DNA from: Phoronis ovalis
Lineage: Eukaryota > Phoronida > Phoronidae
Length of the DNA stretch: 10,464 nucleotides
NCBI GenBank assembly: GCA_028565635.1
Contig: JAOXYB010099493.1
Span: forward strand, 1-10,464
Direction: 5' to 3'
Shown here: positions 1-7,403 of the stretch, one piece after another
How positions within the stretch are numbered: the stretch's first letter is position 1
How the letters are laid out: each line of letters begins with the position of its first letter
Notes under the pieces: model-generated
The model's input: only the letters and a program-made list of their open reading frames with translations
Told to the model about the DNA's origin: nothing
Database searches by the model: none
Position numbers and translations under genes: made by a program

Positions 1-117
1 ACATAAATACATACATACATACCTCCGAGAAGTACAGTACACAGACCTGGCCATTATTATTGTTTACAATTACTGCCATCATTTTTAAGTATATAATTAT
101 CCCAATGATATACTTAC
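1..117 (-). other. Start of intron 8, with a short ATAC microsatellite
   Basis: Only the 5' end of this intron is in the window. Positions 6-22 are a short run of ATAC units. Nothing else is seen. Confidence 0.75.
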
Positions 118-326
118 GGATCTCTTTATTTTCCAGTTTTTCTGCAAACTCATTATCGTTTGCACGAAATAAAACAAGAGGAGTGTTTTCTGTAGTACTT
201 GGATACGTTTTCACTGTCTGTGTAGGTTTAACAATATCTTTTAAGTAACGATTCTCGTGTAGCAAACACTGATGTATTGCTGGCACAGAAGTTTGCTGTG
301 CTATTAACTCCTGGACATACGCAAGC
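118..326 (-). CDS. TBK1: Exon 8, residues 337-406: rest of the ubiquitin-like domain
   Basis: The acceptor TCACTAAG precedes 326. The stretch [20 protein letters not shown] is similar in pattern to [20 protein letters not shown], and [17 protein letters not shown] aligns with FPKTTEENPIFVVSREP at the end of the ubiquitin-like domain. Divergence is higher than in the kinase domain. The donor GTAAGTAT begins at 117, one base into codon 407, and the gene continues off the left edge. Confidence 0.9.
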
Positions 327-3300
327 CTTAGTGAAAAACATTAATGAAAACAATATAATTCACTCCTGGATAGGTATACATGTCGACATAATTATCACAA
401 TTAATGAAGAAAAGTATATATTTTTTAACTGCAATAACCTTTAGGTAAATAAGGGGGCCAACAGACTATTTGCATGCACTTGAGGGCGCTACAGTCAGAC
501 CCTTTCAATACCGGCATCATTCAGTTATACACACAATGTATTGTTTTTTTATTTCTGACTTTAAGAAAGCTTTAACTGGTGAAAATTTAACTAAATATAA
601 AAATATTAATAAATAGTTGTTTATGTATTGATATGCTTACGAAAAGGAGGGTATTTCTTAGATTAAAGAGCATAAGATAAATTTTTGGTTTTGGCTCAGC
701 ATGCGATACGTTTTGTGAATGAATCGCAATGAATCGCATGAGAACTACTTCATTGTTCATTCACAAAATGCAACATGCTGGGACCGACTGGGTCTGAGAT
801 TGGTGGCTCCATCAAGTACATGTAAATAGTCTATAGTGTTAAACTGCTAAGACAGTTGTATTTCTACATAGAAGCATTTAAATAGCCATATACTGAAATC
901 TAACTTTCCCTTTCTAGAAATTTTATCGCATATTTTTAGAACCATTGTTGAAATACTTATTTTATTACCACAGAGCGGCATGTGCACGTTTGTACCTGAT
1001 AAAATTCAGAACTGACTAAATTCAGTATGTTGTATTCAACAAGTCTTTGATTTAGTACGATCTAACTTAATGTTTTAACATAATATAAAAATATAACTTA
1101 CGTGATTGTTTCATCTGCGTATATGCTTAAGATATCACATTTGTTTGGGATGAATACAAAAATTACAATCTTCTTAACAATTTGTTTTGCTTCCTCGTAA
1201 AATTGTTGAAATGTCCATTTCATTTTTGGATCTCTTTCCAATAAACCAGATATAACGGGAGTAACAAGATCTTTAACTCCCCTTTAAGAAAGAATATCAA
1301 AGTGAAGTTTAGTCGATTACAAAACAATAAATTTATAAATCTGTACACATATCAAAACTGAAAATAAAAATTCGAAAATTGGGCAAAGTTATAAAAAAGT
1401 GTGCAATTTTATGCTCATTATTCTGCTGTATTTCATTTTGAGTTATCAACGAAGAAACAATGGCAAGTGGGTGTTAAGTCCAATAATCAGTGAGCACGAG
1501 GAACAATAGTGAATCGTAATCTAAATGCGATAATGAGTAGTTTAACTGAGGGAAAACAATAAAATTACTGTCCCTGTCGCTTCAGTTACATCTAGACAGT
1601 AGTATGTATTTTTATGTACGGGTACAGTTTCCTGCATACACGTTGTAATAGTATCCATAGTGTTTGCAGGAGCCTGGGACTCTTTTATAATTCTGAATTC
1701 CAGAAAGAGTGAACTAAAATCCCTGAGACAATTTTCATCCAAATTCTTTAACTTTTGCTAATCTCTGAAACCACTGCTATATAATAATAGGTACAACACT
1801 TTAAAAATATAACCCCACTCGTTTAAAACACTTTCTTTCGATCGCATTTTCTTCGGGGGGACGAGATTTTATAACATGGCAGACGGGCCGAACATTTCTC
1901 ACATGGTTTAAAACTTTACTTCCAAAACAACAGAGGAGGCAGTGCGATGCGAGACTAATGGCAATCGTGTTCAGATAAAGTTTTAAAACCAAATGTTTCT
2001 GTAAGGAATATTAGTCTATCAACACAGAATATGTGAAAACATTGGAAACGCGCAGTAAAATTATCTTAAGTACTATATTACTTCACATCCGCCAGTGTAT
2101 TATAACTTGCGGCCTTCATAATCTTCTTTTCAAACACAACCAACAGAATTTAGAGAATACTTTTCAGTCGAAAGATTTAACAAAAAATAAATGTTTCTTA
2201 CTGTGAAAGTTGGCATGTGGTAGGCAATTCTTTGCTCCATATAATCGGACCGCCTTCAACTTCTTGAGCGCCAGATATCACACCAGTCTGTTTTTCTGTA
2301 GTAATCTTATGCCTAAAGAAAAAAATTGAGCACTCGCCACATCTTATACAACTGCCAGTAGACGATATAGCCATTCCTGAACTACAGACAAAGTGTCTCA
2401 ATTTCTTTGGTGGTCTGCAACCTAAGATAACTTATTCAGAAGTATTTAATAAATAATTAACCTCGCTAACCATATCCATGCCCACTTAGAATTCTGTCAT
2501 GAAGCACCGCGCGAGATAGAGCAATATTATTCCTTAGCTCGTGTATACTTACAATACATAGAGTGAATACTATTTAACTAGAAAGACGAGAATATATTGT
2601 TCACTATTAAACCACAATATAGAACGAAATATCTGCTAGCAAAAATGCAGTCGTTATTAGTTTGTATCGGTTACGTTCCCCGCTATCCACAAAAACATTT
2701 CAAACGTTACGTGACACTCTTACATTGTCTCTTTACTTCCTAGCCGACCTCCAAATGGTCTAAATGGCAATTGTCCAGTAGCGATGTGATATAATGTTAC
2801 ACCTGCGAATAGAAAAAATATTTGCATCGATATAGTACACGTACTAGAATGCAAGCTCTACTGTTTAGGAATAGGCATCTGTTTTCAAAGAAAGATATTT
2901 AAACGGGCGTCCCTAACTTTTAACCGAGAATTCCTATTTTGCACTAGTGATATTGGCCTAAGTCTTAACACGGATGTTTATTATTTACTAGTAGCAGTTT
3001 TTTAGGAATTCAAAAGAGAAACACAAAAGTAAACGCTAACACATAAACCAACACAATTACTGTTAATGTATTCCTTCTTTATTGTACTTATTAGTAAAAT
3101 ATATGTACCCAAAGACCACAGATCTACGGATGAATCAAATTCTCGTTCATGGCCACGCTTAAGTACAGCTCTTTGAAACATTGCTGGCTCCTACAAAACA
3201 AAATATAACTGATTTAGAAGTAAACAAAATTAAGACATTTCTGCATCAATCTATATAGTTGCAAAAGGGACTTTTCTTAAAATTAATTTAGACAAAACAC

Positions 3301-5068
3301 ACGGTTATTTTAAAACTAATACTGTAGAATGAAATAGACATATGCAGAAGCAATGTTTCGAAAGGGCTTCGTTCTGACGAGCCAACTGCAACACCGTTTG
3401 AGGTTTAACTATATGGAAATTGATTAGTGATAGCCACTAATATCAGTTATATCAACAATAATATGAACAAAAAGGTATAGGTTACATGTAGCATTGACAA
3501 GCATTGTATAAACATTTGCTTACAAGGTACTCTTCTGTTCCATGTAACGACATGAACTGTTCCTCTGCCTGTAATTCTCTTGCAGCCCCAAAGTCCGTTA
3601 ATTTGAATATTCTTTTCCCATCTTCTTCAATGGAGCACAGTATATTACCTGGTTTAATATCACGATGCACTATTCTCAGCTTATGCAGATACAGCATTCC
3701 ATTAGCTGAAATACCGGTATACGAATTGATCTCAATATCATTTGTGCCATAATTGACAGTGAAACTATATCAAAAGCTAAAACGAGTACTTCGAATCGTC
3801 ACTTTAATTTTTAATATTATGATAACTAGCCGTTGATGCTTAGTTGCAGTCGATGTAATACTGGCAATATACATGTATTTATTAATTGAACAAGAAGAGC
3901 TTTTATGAAAAATGTATAGCAAGCCAATGTTCCACAAATGTTCCTCAGATATCAGATTTATAACAGCCGATTAATCTATTCCCATAAAGATAAAGTTTAA
4001 CATAGTTGATAAATGTGATATATAAGTATATATATTACACCACATGCTCAGCTTCAAAACAATAAGTTACTCGAACGGCTTCAGATCTCTTCAAATAATA
4101 CTATTTCTAAAGCACGTTCTAGTTTTACCTATATCTTCTAAAATCCGCAGAAACATCGTTTCAGACACCCCGTAATTGTTTTCGGGATCTTCCAGCATGC
4201 TGTGAACACTTCCGCCGTTACACAGTTCCATTATGATGACAGTATTTTGGGTATGCTGTTCTTCTTCGATAGCTAACACTTTGACGATGTTTTCATGGTT
4301 AAGTCTTCTTAGCACTAGTATCTCTCGTATTTTTATATCGGGGGCTCGCAAGCAAGCACTGCTGTTGAAAGTTTTTACGGCGAATATTTCTCCAGTGCTC
4401 TAGAAGTATTAATATCATTTGATGTTACAACCGCCTCACTGTACCATTAAAGTAACACAATGGACAATACAATACATGGGTCGCTAGCATCCGATTGTAT
4501 CCACTAAAATGACAATGAACTCCATCTGCACGTTGCAATGCCCGTCTCTTTCACTAAAGCAAGGATTGACCCGTTTCCGCACTCTTGTTTTTAAAAATAT
4601 TTTTATCGCAACATGAGAACTATCGGAAAGAAGAAGTGCAGAAACTCTGTGGCAATGTTTGCTGAGAATAACTGGTGAAGTAATGAATTATTAATCTATA
4701 TAATAACAAACTTTACTATCATACGTGATTTTTTTCCAGTCAAAATGTCACAGCGAAAGTGTCTACTGAGATATCAATTTAAAAAAGTGGTTTACTTGCA
4801 AAAATTAAGAATTAACTATAAAATGGCCACCTTAATGATCAAGATTCTCTACTTTCCTCAGATATGCCTGACGTTAGCGTTTCTCTTCTGATTTTGATGT
4901 CGAAAAAAATATTATACTCTAGTTTCTTAGTAACTGTTAAATACATACGATAGCTTTTTTTACCTTATTTCGACATCGTAAAACTTCTCCCGTAGCGCCC
5001 TTTCCTAGAATGTCGTTCGGAGACCAAAGATAGGTTTTGGAACCTCTTAGCAAACCAGTAACAGCCAT
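118..5068 (-). CDS. TBK1: TBK1/IKK-epsilon-like serine/threonine kinase, 5' part (8 exons, 3' end outside window)
   Basis: Joined minus-strand exons 5068-4964, 4399-4129, 3705-3524, 3190-3109, 2802-2724, 2312-2202, 1281-1102 and 326-118 encode 406 residues plus one base, with every splice phase consistent and no stop. The glycine loop is GKGATG (22-27), the ATP-binding lysine K44, the helix-C glutamate E61, the catalytic loop HRDIKPGN (139-146), DFG 163-165, and the activation loop [14 protein letters not shown] with S178 matching human TBK1 S172. D209 in VDLWS is the helix-F aspartate. Residues about 314-391 match the ubiquitin-like domain. Family knowledge: TBK1 and IKK-epsilon are cytosolic kinases that act below STING, MAVS and TRIF-type adaptors, and in selective autophagy. 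The order kinase then ubiquitin-like domain separates this from other kinases. TBK1 and IKK-epsilon cannot be told apart here, and invertebrates often have one ancestral gene or lineage-specific copies, so the symbol is a family label. The C-terminal coiled coils are missing only because the window ends. Confidence 0.93.
458..838. mobile_element. Degraded inverted-repeat (foldback/MITE-like) element in intron 7
   Basis: The outer arms are 458-502 and 790-838. Their best core, 463-483 against the reverse complement of 812-832, matches at 19 of 21 bases (AGACTATTTGCATGCACTTG against AGACTATTTACATGTACTTG, plus one more base). Both arms also share CAGACCC-type sequence further in. An inner pair of arms, 697-723 and 756-780, share CAGCATG and TTTTGTGAATGAA. 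No coding capacity is visible and no clear target-site duplication was found, so the exact ends and the superfamily are unknown. Non-autonomous, old and decayed is the likely reading. Confidence 0.6.
697..780. repeat. Inner hairpin with a perfect 10-bp tandem repeat near the loop
   Basis: The arms 697-723 and 756-780 pair over about 25 bases with a two-base gap. The 10-mer AATGAATCGC occurs twice in tandem at 718-727 and 728-737, at the end of the left arm and into the loop. The hairpin sits inside the larger inverted-repeat element. Confidence 0.7.
1102..1281 (-). CDS. TBK1: Exon 7, residues 277-336: end of kinase domain, start of ubiquitin-like domain
   Basis: The acceptor TCTTAAAG precedes 1281. 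[19 protein letters not shown] aligns with RGLQVLLTPVLANILEADQ, the last kinase helices. [20 protein letters not shown] aligns with [20 protein letters not shown], the first strands of the ubiquitin-like domain. The kinase-conserved arginine of DPxxR is lysine here (K298). The donor GTAAGTTA begins at 1101; the exon ends two bases into the codon for T337. Confidence 0.92.
1282..2201 (-). other. Intron 6 (920 bp), nothing recognised
   Basis: The flanking exon phases join directly, so no exon is missing here. Open frames of about 60 codons occur on the minus strand, but they resemble nothing and lack splice or start support. No repeat structure stands out. Confidence 0.8.
2202..2312 (-). CDS. 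TBK1: Exon 6, residues 240-276: kinase C-lobe insert
   Basis: A strong pyrimidine tract with TTTAG precedes 2312. The residues [20 protein letters not shown] then [10 protein letters not shown] align with the [30 protein letters not shown] region, which is characteristic of TBK1/IKK-epsilon rather than IKK-alpha/beta. The donor GTAAGAAA begins at 2201, and the exon stops two bases into the codon for Q277. Confidence 0.94.
2313..2723 (-). other. Intron 5 (411 bp), nothing recognised
   Basis: The donor is GTAAGAG and the acceptor TTTAG after a T-rich tract. No internal feature was seen. Confidence 0.85.
2724..2802 (-). CDS. TBK1: Exon 5, residues 214-239: kinase C-lobe
   Basis: A pyrimidine-rich tract and CGCAG acceptor precede 2802. 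The exon encodes [19 protein letters not shown] then RLGSKET, matching GVTFYHAATGSLPFRPFEG in human TBK1. It ends two bases into the codon for M240, before donor GTAAGAG at 2723. Length is 79 bases. Confidence 0.93.
2803..3108 (-). other. Intron 4 (306 bp), nothing recognised
   Basis: The donor is GTACAT and the acceptor CGCAG after a pyrimidine tract. No internal feature was seen. Confidence 0.83.
3109..3190 (-). CDS. TBK1: Exon 4, residues 187-213: P+1/APE region and helix F
   Basis: The acceptor TTTTGTAG precedes 3190. The exon reads [18 protein letters not shown], then SSVDLWSL, aligning with the HPDMYERAVLRK to VDLWSIG stretch of TBK1. The APE-equivalent triplet is Glu-Pro-Ala (187-189), so its third, normally acidic, residue is alanine. 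D209 is the helix-F aspartate. The exon ends one base into the codon for G214 before GTACAT at 3108, a weaker donor than the others. Confidence 0.92.
3191..3523 (-). other. Intron 3 (333 bp), nothing recognised
   Basis: The donor is GTAAGC and the acceptor TTTTGTAG. No internal feature was seen. Confidence 0.85.
3524..3705 (-). CDS. TBK1: Exon 3, residues 126-186: catalytic loop, DFG and activation serine
   Basis: The acceptor TTTCAG precedes 3705, and the two leading bases complete codon 126. The exon contains [10 protein letters not shown] (catalytic D141, K143, N146), [10 protein letters not shown] (D163) and [15 protein letters not shown]178 is the expected trans-autophosphorylation site. 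The residue two after it is His180, where vertebrate TBK1 and IKK-epsilon have tyrosine. The donor GTAAGC begins at 3523, phase 0. Confidence 0.96.
3706..4128 (-). other. Intron 2 (423 bp), nothing recognised
   Basis: The donor is GTAAAA and the acceptor TTTCAG. Around 4018-4036 there is a short TATA-rich low-complexity run, and otherwise nothing notable. Confidence 0.85.
4129..4399 (-). CDS. TBK1: Exon 2, residues 36-125: kinase N-lobe with K44 and E61
   Basis: The acceptor is TTCTAG just before 4399. The exon opens with [12 protein letters not shown], which places the VAIK-type lysine at K44. [20 protein letters not shown] supplies helix-C E61 and the typical family helix C/beta-4 region. 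[20 protein letters not shown] covers the hinge, matching the LIMEFCPCGSL region of TBK1. The exon ends one base into a codon before GTAAAA at 4128. Confidence 0.94.
4400..4963 (-). other. Intron 1 of the coding region (564 bp), nothing recognised
   Basis: The donor is GTAAAAAA after AAG, and the acceptor is TTCTAG. Using the alternative AG two bases downstream would break the frame, so 4399 is the exon start. No internal feature was seen. Confidence 0.83.
4964..5068 (-). CDS. TBK1: Exon 1 (coding part), residues 1-35: start and glycine-rich loop
   Basis: The ATG at 5068-5066 has A at -3 and G at +4, a good context for animal translation. The next residues, through [20 protein letters not shown], align with the human TBK1 N terminus but are about six residues longer. 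The exon ends in phase 0 after AAG, and a GTA donor follows at 4963. The third glycine of GxGxxG is present (G27), whereas human TBK1 has alanine at that place. Exon length is 105 coding bases. Confidence 0.9.
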
Positions 5069-5087
5069 CTTCAGTTAAACCTAGCAT
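4965..5087 (-). other. Overlapping out-of-frame upstream reading frame (40 codons)
   Basis: An ATG at 5087 begins a frame that runs across the kinase start codon in another frame and stops at a TAA (4967-4965), one base before the exon 1 donor. If the leader is transcribed as drawn, scanning ribosomes would meet this ATG first. Its product has no recognisable features, so any role would be in tuning translation. It may be chance. Confidence 0.35.
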
Positions 5088-5094
5088 ATGTCTG
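5069..5094 (-). promoter_or_regulatory. Short 5' leader with a probable 3' splice site
   Basis: Reading the minus strand, a T-rich tract and AAAACAG end at 5092, 23 bases before the ATG. This looks like a 3' splice acceptor, so the start-codon exon is probably preceded by an untranslated exon at higher coordinates. An upstream ATG lies in the leader at 5087-5085. The leader could instead be contiguous with a promoter close by; sequence alone does not decide. Confidence 0.45.
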
Positions 5095-6070
5095 TTTTAA
5101 AAAAAGTTCGTTAGACACAGTCGACAGTCTAGTTGATTACACTGAAGATGACATCTGCACGCAAGTAAAACATCTTACGCTTTTGTAGACGTCATAAACT
5201 ACTATATTTAATCGTTTTTTAGCTATTCTCTTCAAAAGATTAATTCACTAGGAAACAGACTAGTTCACTACCTCTTAAGCTTGTCGTGCAGAATGTAATT
5301 CCATTAACATCCACTACTCAATGATTAGGACATAGAAACGTAATTTTTAAAAGTCTTCTTCTCGGTCTCCTAGTATTTCTTAGAAACAAAAGCTGTTAAT
5401 TTCTCAAAAACCAATTAACGACGTGGCAAAAGCCATATAGACATTTATGGTGTTATGGTTTGATAACGGTATCTTTAATTTTGTTTTAATTACAAATAAA
5501 TGTCACGAAAAACAAATCCAAGGTAGAGTATTCCGTCTTTTAAATGTTGTACCGCGTTATTAACTATTTGTTACCTTAAGTCAAGGGGCATCATAGTCCA
5601 TCTAGATCTCAGTATGATGGCTATTGTATACATATGGGATCATAAATAAACCTTGCATGACTTTGAACTCTGTAAGGTGTTAAGTTAATAATCTGATAAA
5701 CTCCAAACTACTGAATACGTCCAAGAGAATACGCTGATTGTGAAACTATGCAGAATCCAATTACGCATTAAGATATTACAAATATATATCGCACATGCAT
5801 AGTCACGACGATTACCACAGAGCTAGATCCCGGAGCTTATACACTGCACATGATGTGGCTGCTGTGGCCCAGGTACTTTAATGTTTTATTAGCTTTTTAT
5901 CAGTTCAATGTTTCTGGATATAATTAAACTACTTACAATACTTATAAATGCGATCTACATCCTTTTGATAAACAAAAATGATAAGATCACACAGGTAACA
6001 TTTAAAAAGTTCCACATTCCCTATCTTGCGACAAAATTCGGATAGATTCATGATCTTAATTTTATCAACA
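5095..6070. other. Upstream flank, no gene recognised
   Basis: This is AT-rich sequence with frequent stops on both strands. I see no coding similarity, no clear TATA/initiator pair and no terminal repeats. It may be an intron between an untranslated first exon and the start-codon exon, or plain 5' flank. Confidence 0.6.
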
Positions 6071-6397
6071 GTCTAATAGTCAAAATGCACCACAGTCTAC
6101 TAGTCAAATGCACCGCAACTTCCACTGCAAGTTAAAATTCTGCAGCAAAAGACAAGTACTAGTATTATAATATCTGTTTATGTTCACCATGCAAATTGAT
6201 TTCCTAAAAGTGGAGTACGTGTAATAAAGTAATATAGTCCAAATGCAGCAAAATCTAATTGTCAAAATGCACCACCACTTTCAATGCAAGTTAAAATTCT
6301 GCAGCAATAGACAAATATATTCGTTTATTATGTTCATCATGCAAATAGATTTCCTAAAAGTGGAGTACGTATAATATAGTCCAAATGCAGCAAAATC
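6071..6397. repeat. Direct duplication: two diverged copies of an approximately 150-bp unit
   Basis: The copies lie at about 6100-6255 and 6256-6397. Shared blocks in order are GTCAAA(A)TGCACC, TGCAAGTTAAAATTCTGCAG, ATGCAAAT(T/A)GATTTCCTAA with AAGTGGAGTACGT after it, and ATATAGTCCAAATGCAGCAA. Copy 2 is about 14 bases shorter through small deletions. A further short repeat, 6071-6094 against 6095-6116 (GTCTA(A/C)TAGTCAAA...), precedes copy 1, so the unit boundary itself was duplicated. No coding capacity or terminal inverted repeats are visible. Confidence 0.88.
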
Positions 6398-7321
6398 CAA
6401 ACACTTTTAAAACACGCAATAAATTGGACACTTGTCAACAATTCAAACATACTGTACAACTATATATTGTGCTTCCTTTGTGAAGTATTACAACGCTCAC
6501 TAAAGGCTAGGGGAAGTTTCGTAATCCATACGCCTGAGGGAAACCCGGGGGTTACTTCACAAACTTTTGATTAGGAGTGAGTGTGTACGTCACAGGCTTA
6601 AAAACCGGATCCTCTCAACTATTTTTCTCTGCACGAAAACAGTTTGCTTAACCTTTTTACCAAAAGCTTGTTTGCTATTTTACGTGTATTGGAAAACTGG
6701 TTACATATCAACTCAGCTTATTTATTCAAAAAAACGGACCACTCTCAAAAGCCGGATCTACTGTAGCGGCATATCCCTATATAGACGGAACCCTGAGTAC
6801 CTTCCCCGAGGATCGAAACCGATATCAATTATATATTTTGGTTTCGTTCTCTTTGTTTATCTATGTACTTATTAATATTAACTACTAACATTTTATGTGC
6901 AATAATTTTGCTGATTTTGTTTGATAACTATTCAGAAAATCTATTTCGTTTAGTACGTCACAAATTTAATTTCACGTATCATTCATTATTAATCAAAGGT
7001 TATTAATACACGAAGCACAGTACGTTAAGGTCAATTTTGGACACGATTATTATACGGGATAAGGTTGTCTCCCCTGAATCTCAAACATACGGTTATATAA
7101 CACTATTAAATAAACAAGCCAATTATTTAGTAACTGCTTTATTAAATTATATTACCTTTTACAGCCCCTTTATCGGGGCCCATTACAGTGTTTTGTTAAG
7201 TTAATGCTGCAGTTAAATTACAAAAGCACACTGTTTACATTTTGGTAACTTATAACAAGGCATGTTCTAAAGACCTATATTGACAATGTATTGATCATGA
7301 CCCAGTTAAAGTTAATAATAC
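6398..7321. other. Intergenic or 5'-intronic stretch, no gene recognised
   Basis: A 102-codon open frame on the plus strand near 6567-6875 begins without an ATG and has no recognisable domain, so it is not annotated. Short related words (CCGGATC, CGGACC, CGGAACC) recur between 6600 and 6820. A small hairpin, GCCCC/GGGGC, lies at 7164-7179. Nothing else is supported. Confidence 0.6.
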
Positions 7322-7359
7322 CGCAACCCTGGGCAATTTCCCCGGATGACACTCGGTAC

Positions 7360-7403
7360 GACACTAAGAGGGGGGAATCCCCGACACTAATAGGGGAATC
7401 CCC
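7360..7403. repeat. Tandem 21-23-bp repeat, two copies
   Basis: The units are 7360-7382 and 7383-7403. Each reads GACACTAA(G/T)A, then a G run, then AATCCCC. The first unit carries two extra Gs. A decayed third unit may precede them at about 7331-7359, with GGCAATTTCCCC and GACACT. Confidence 0.85.
7372..7403. promoter_or_regulatory. Two palindromic kappa-B-type sites 21 bp apart
   Basis: GGGGAATCCCC occurs at 7372-7382 and again at 7393-7403. It fits the Rel/NF-kappa-B consensus GGGRNNYYCC with symmetric G4/C4 half-sites, a form favoured by p50-type homodimers. The spacing of 21 bp is two helical turns, so both sites face the same side of DNA. They lie about 2.3 kb upstream of the kinase start codon. 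Because they are part of a tandem repeat, chance origin by duplication of one site is possible; function is inferred only. Confidence 0.45.

Larger units (their letters stand above)
327..1101 (-). other. Intron 7 (775 bp)
   Basis: This intron is bounded by the GTAAGTTA donor and TCACTAAG acceptor on the minus strand. Its middle is occupied by the inverted-repeat element at 458-838. No further exon is needed, because the phases of exons 7 and 8 fit directly. The rest is AT-rich sequence without visible structure. Confidence 0.85.

Noticed and set aside
60-248. Plus-strand open frame of 62 codons
   Set aside because: It runs antisense across kinase exon 8, and its product has no recognisable features.
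1542-1992. Minus-strand open frames of 66 and 63 codons within intron 6
   Set aside because: They resemble no part of the kinase family, and the flanking exons join in phase without them.
3504-3752. Plus-strand open frame of 82 codons
   Set aside because: It is the antisense shadow of kinase exon 3, which carries the catalytic and activation loops on the minus strand.
4398-4401. Alternative 3' splice AG two bases downstream of the chosen exon 2 start
   Set aside because: It would shift the reading frame of the kinase; the chosen site keeps the frame and the RNKSTGE alignment.
6812-6828. B-box-like GATCGAAAC, suggesting a SINE
   Set aside because: There is no pairing T-arm, no convincing A box upstream and no A-rich tail with target duplications.
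6567-6875. Plus-strand open frame of 102 codons
   Set aside because: The frame begins at ATT, not ATG, has no domain, and its composition reads like translated AT-rich non-coding DNA.
7164-7179. GCCCC/GGGGC hairpin considered as a histone-type 3' stem-loop
   Set aside because: Loop and stem bases do not match the histone consensus, and no histone gene is nearby.
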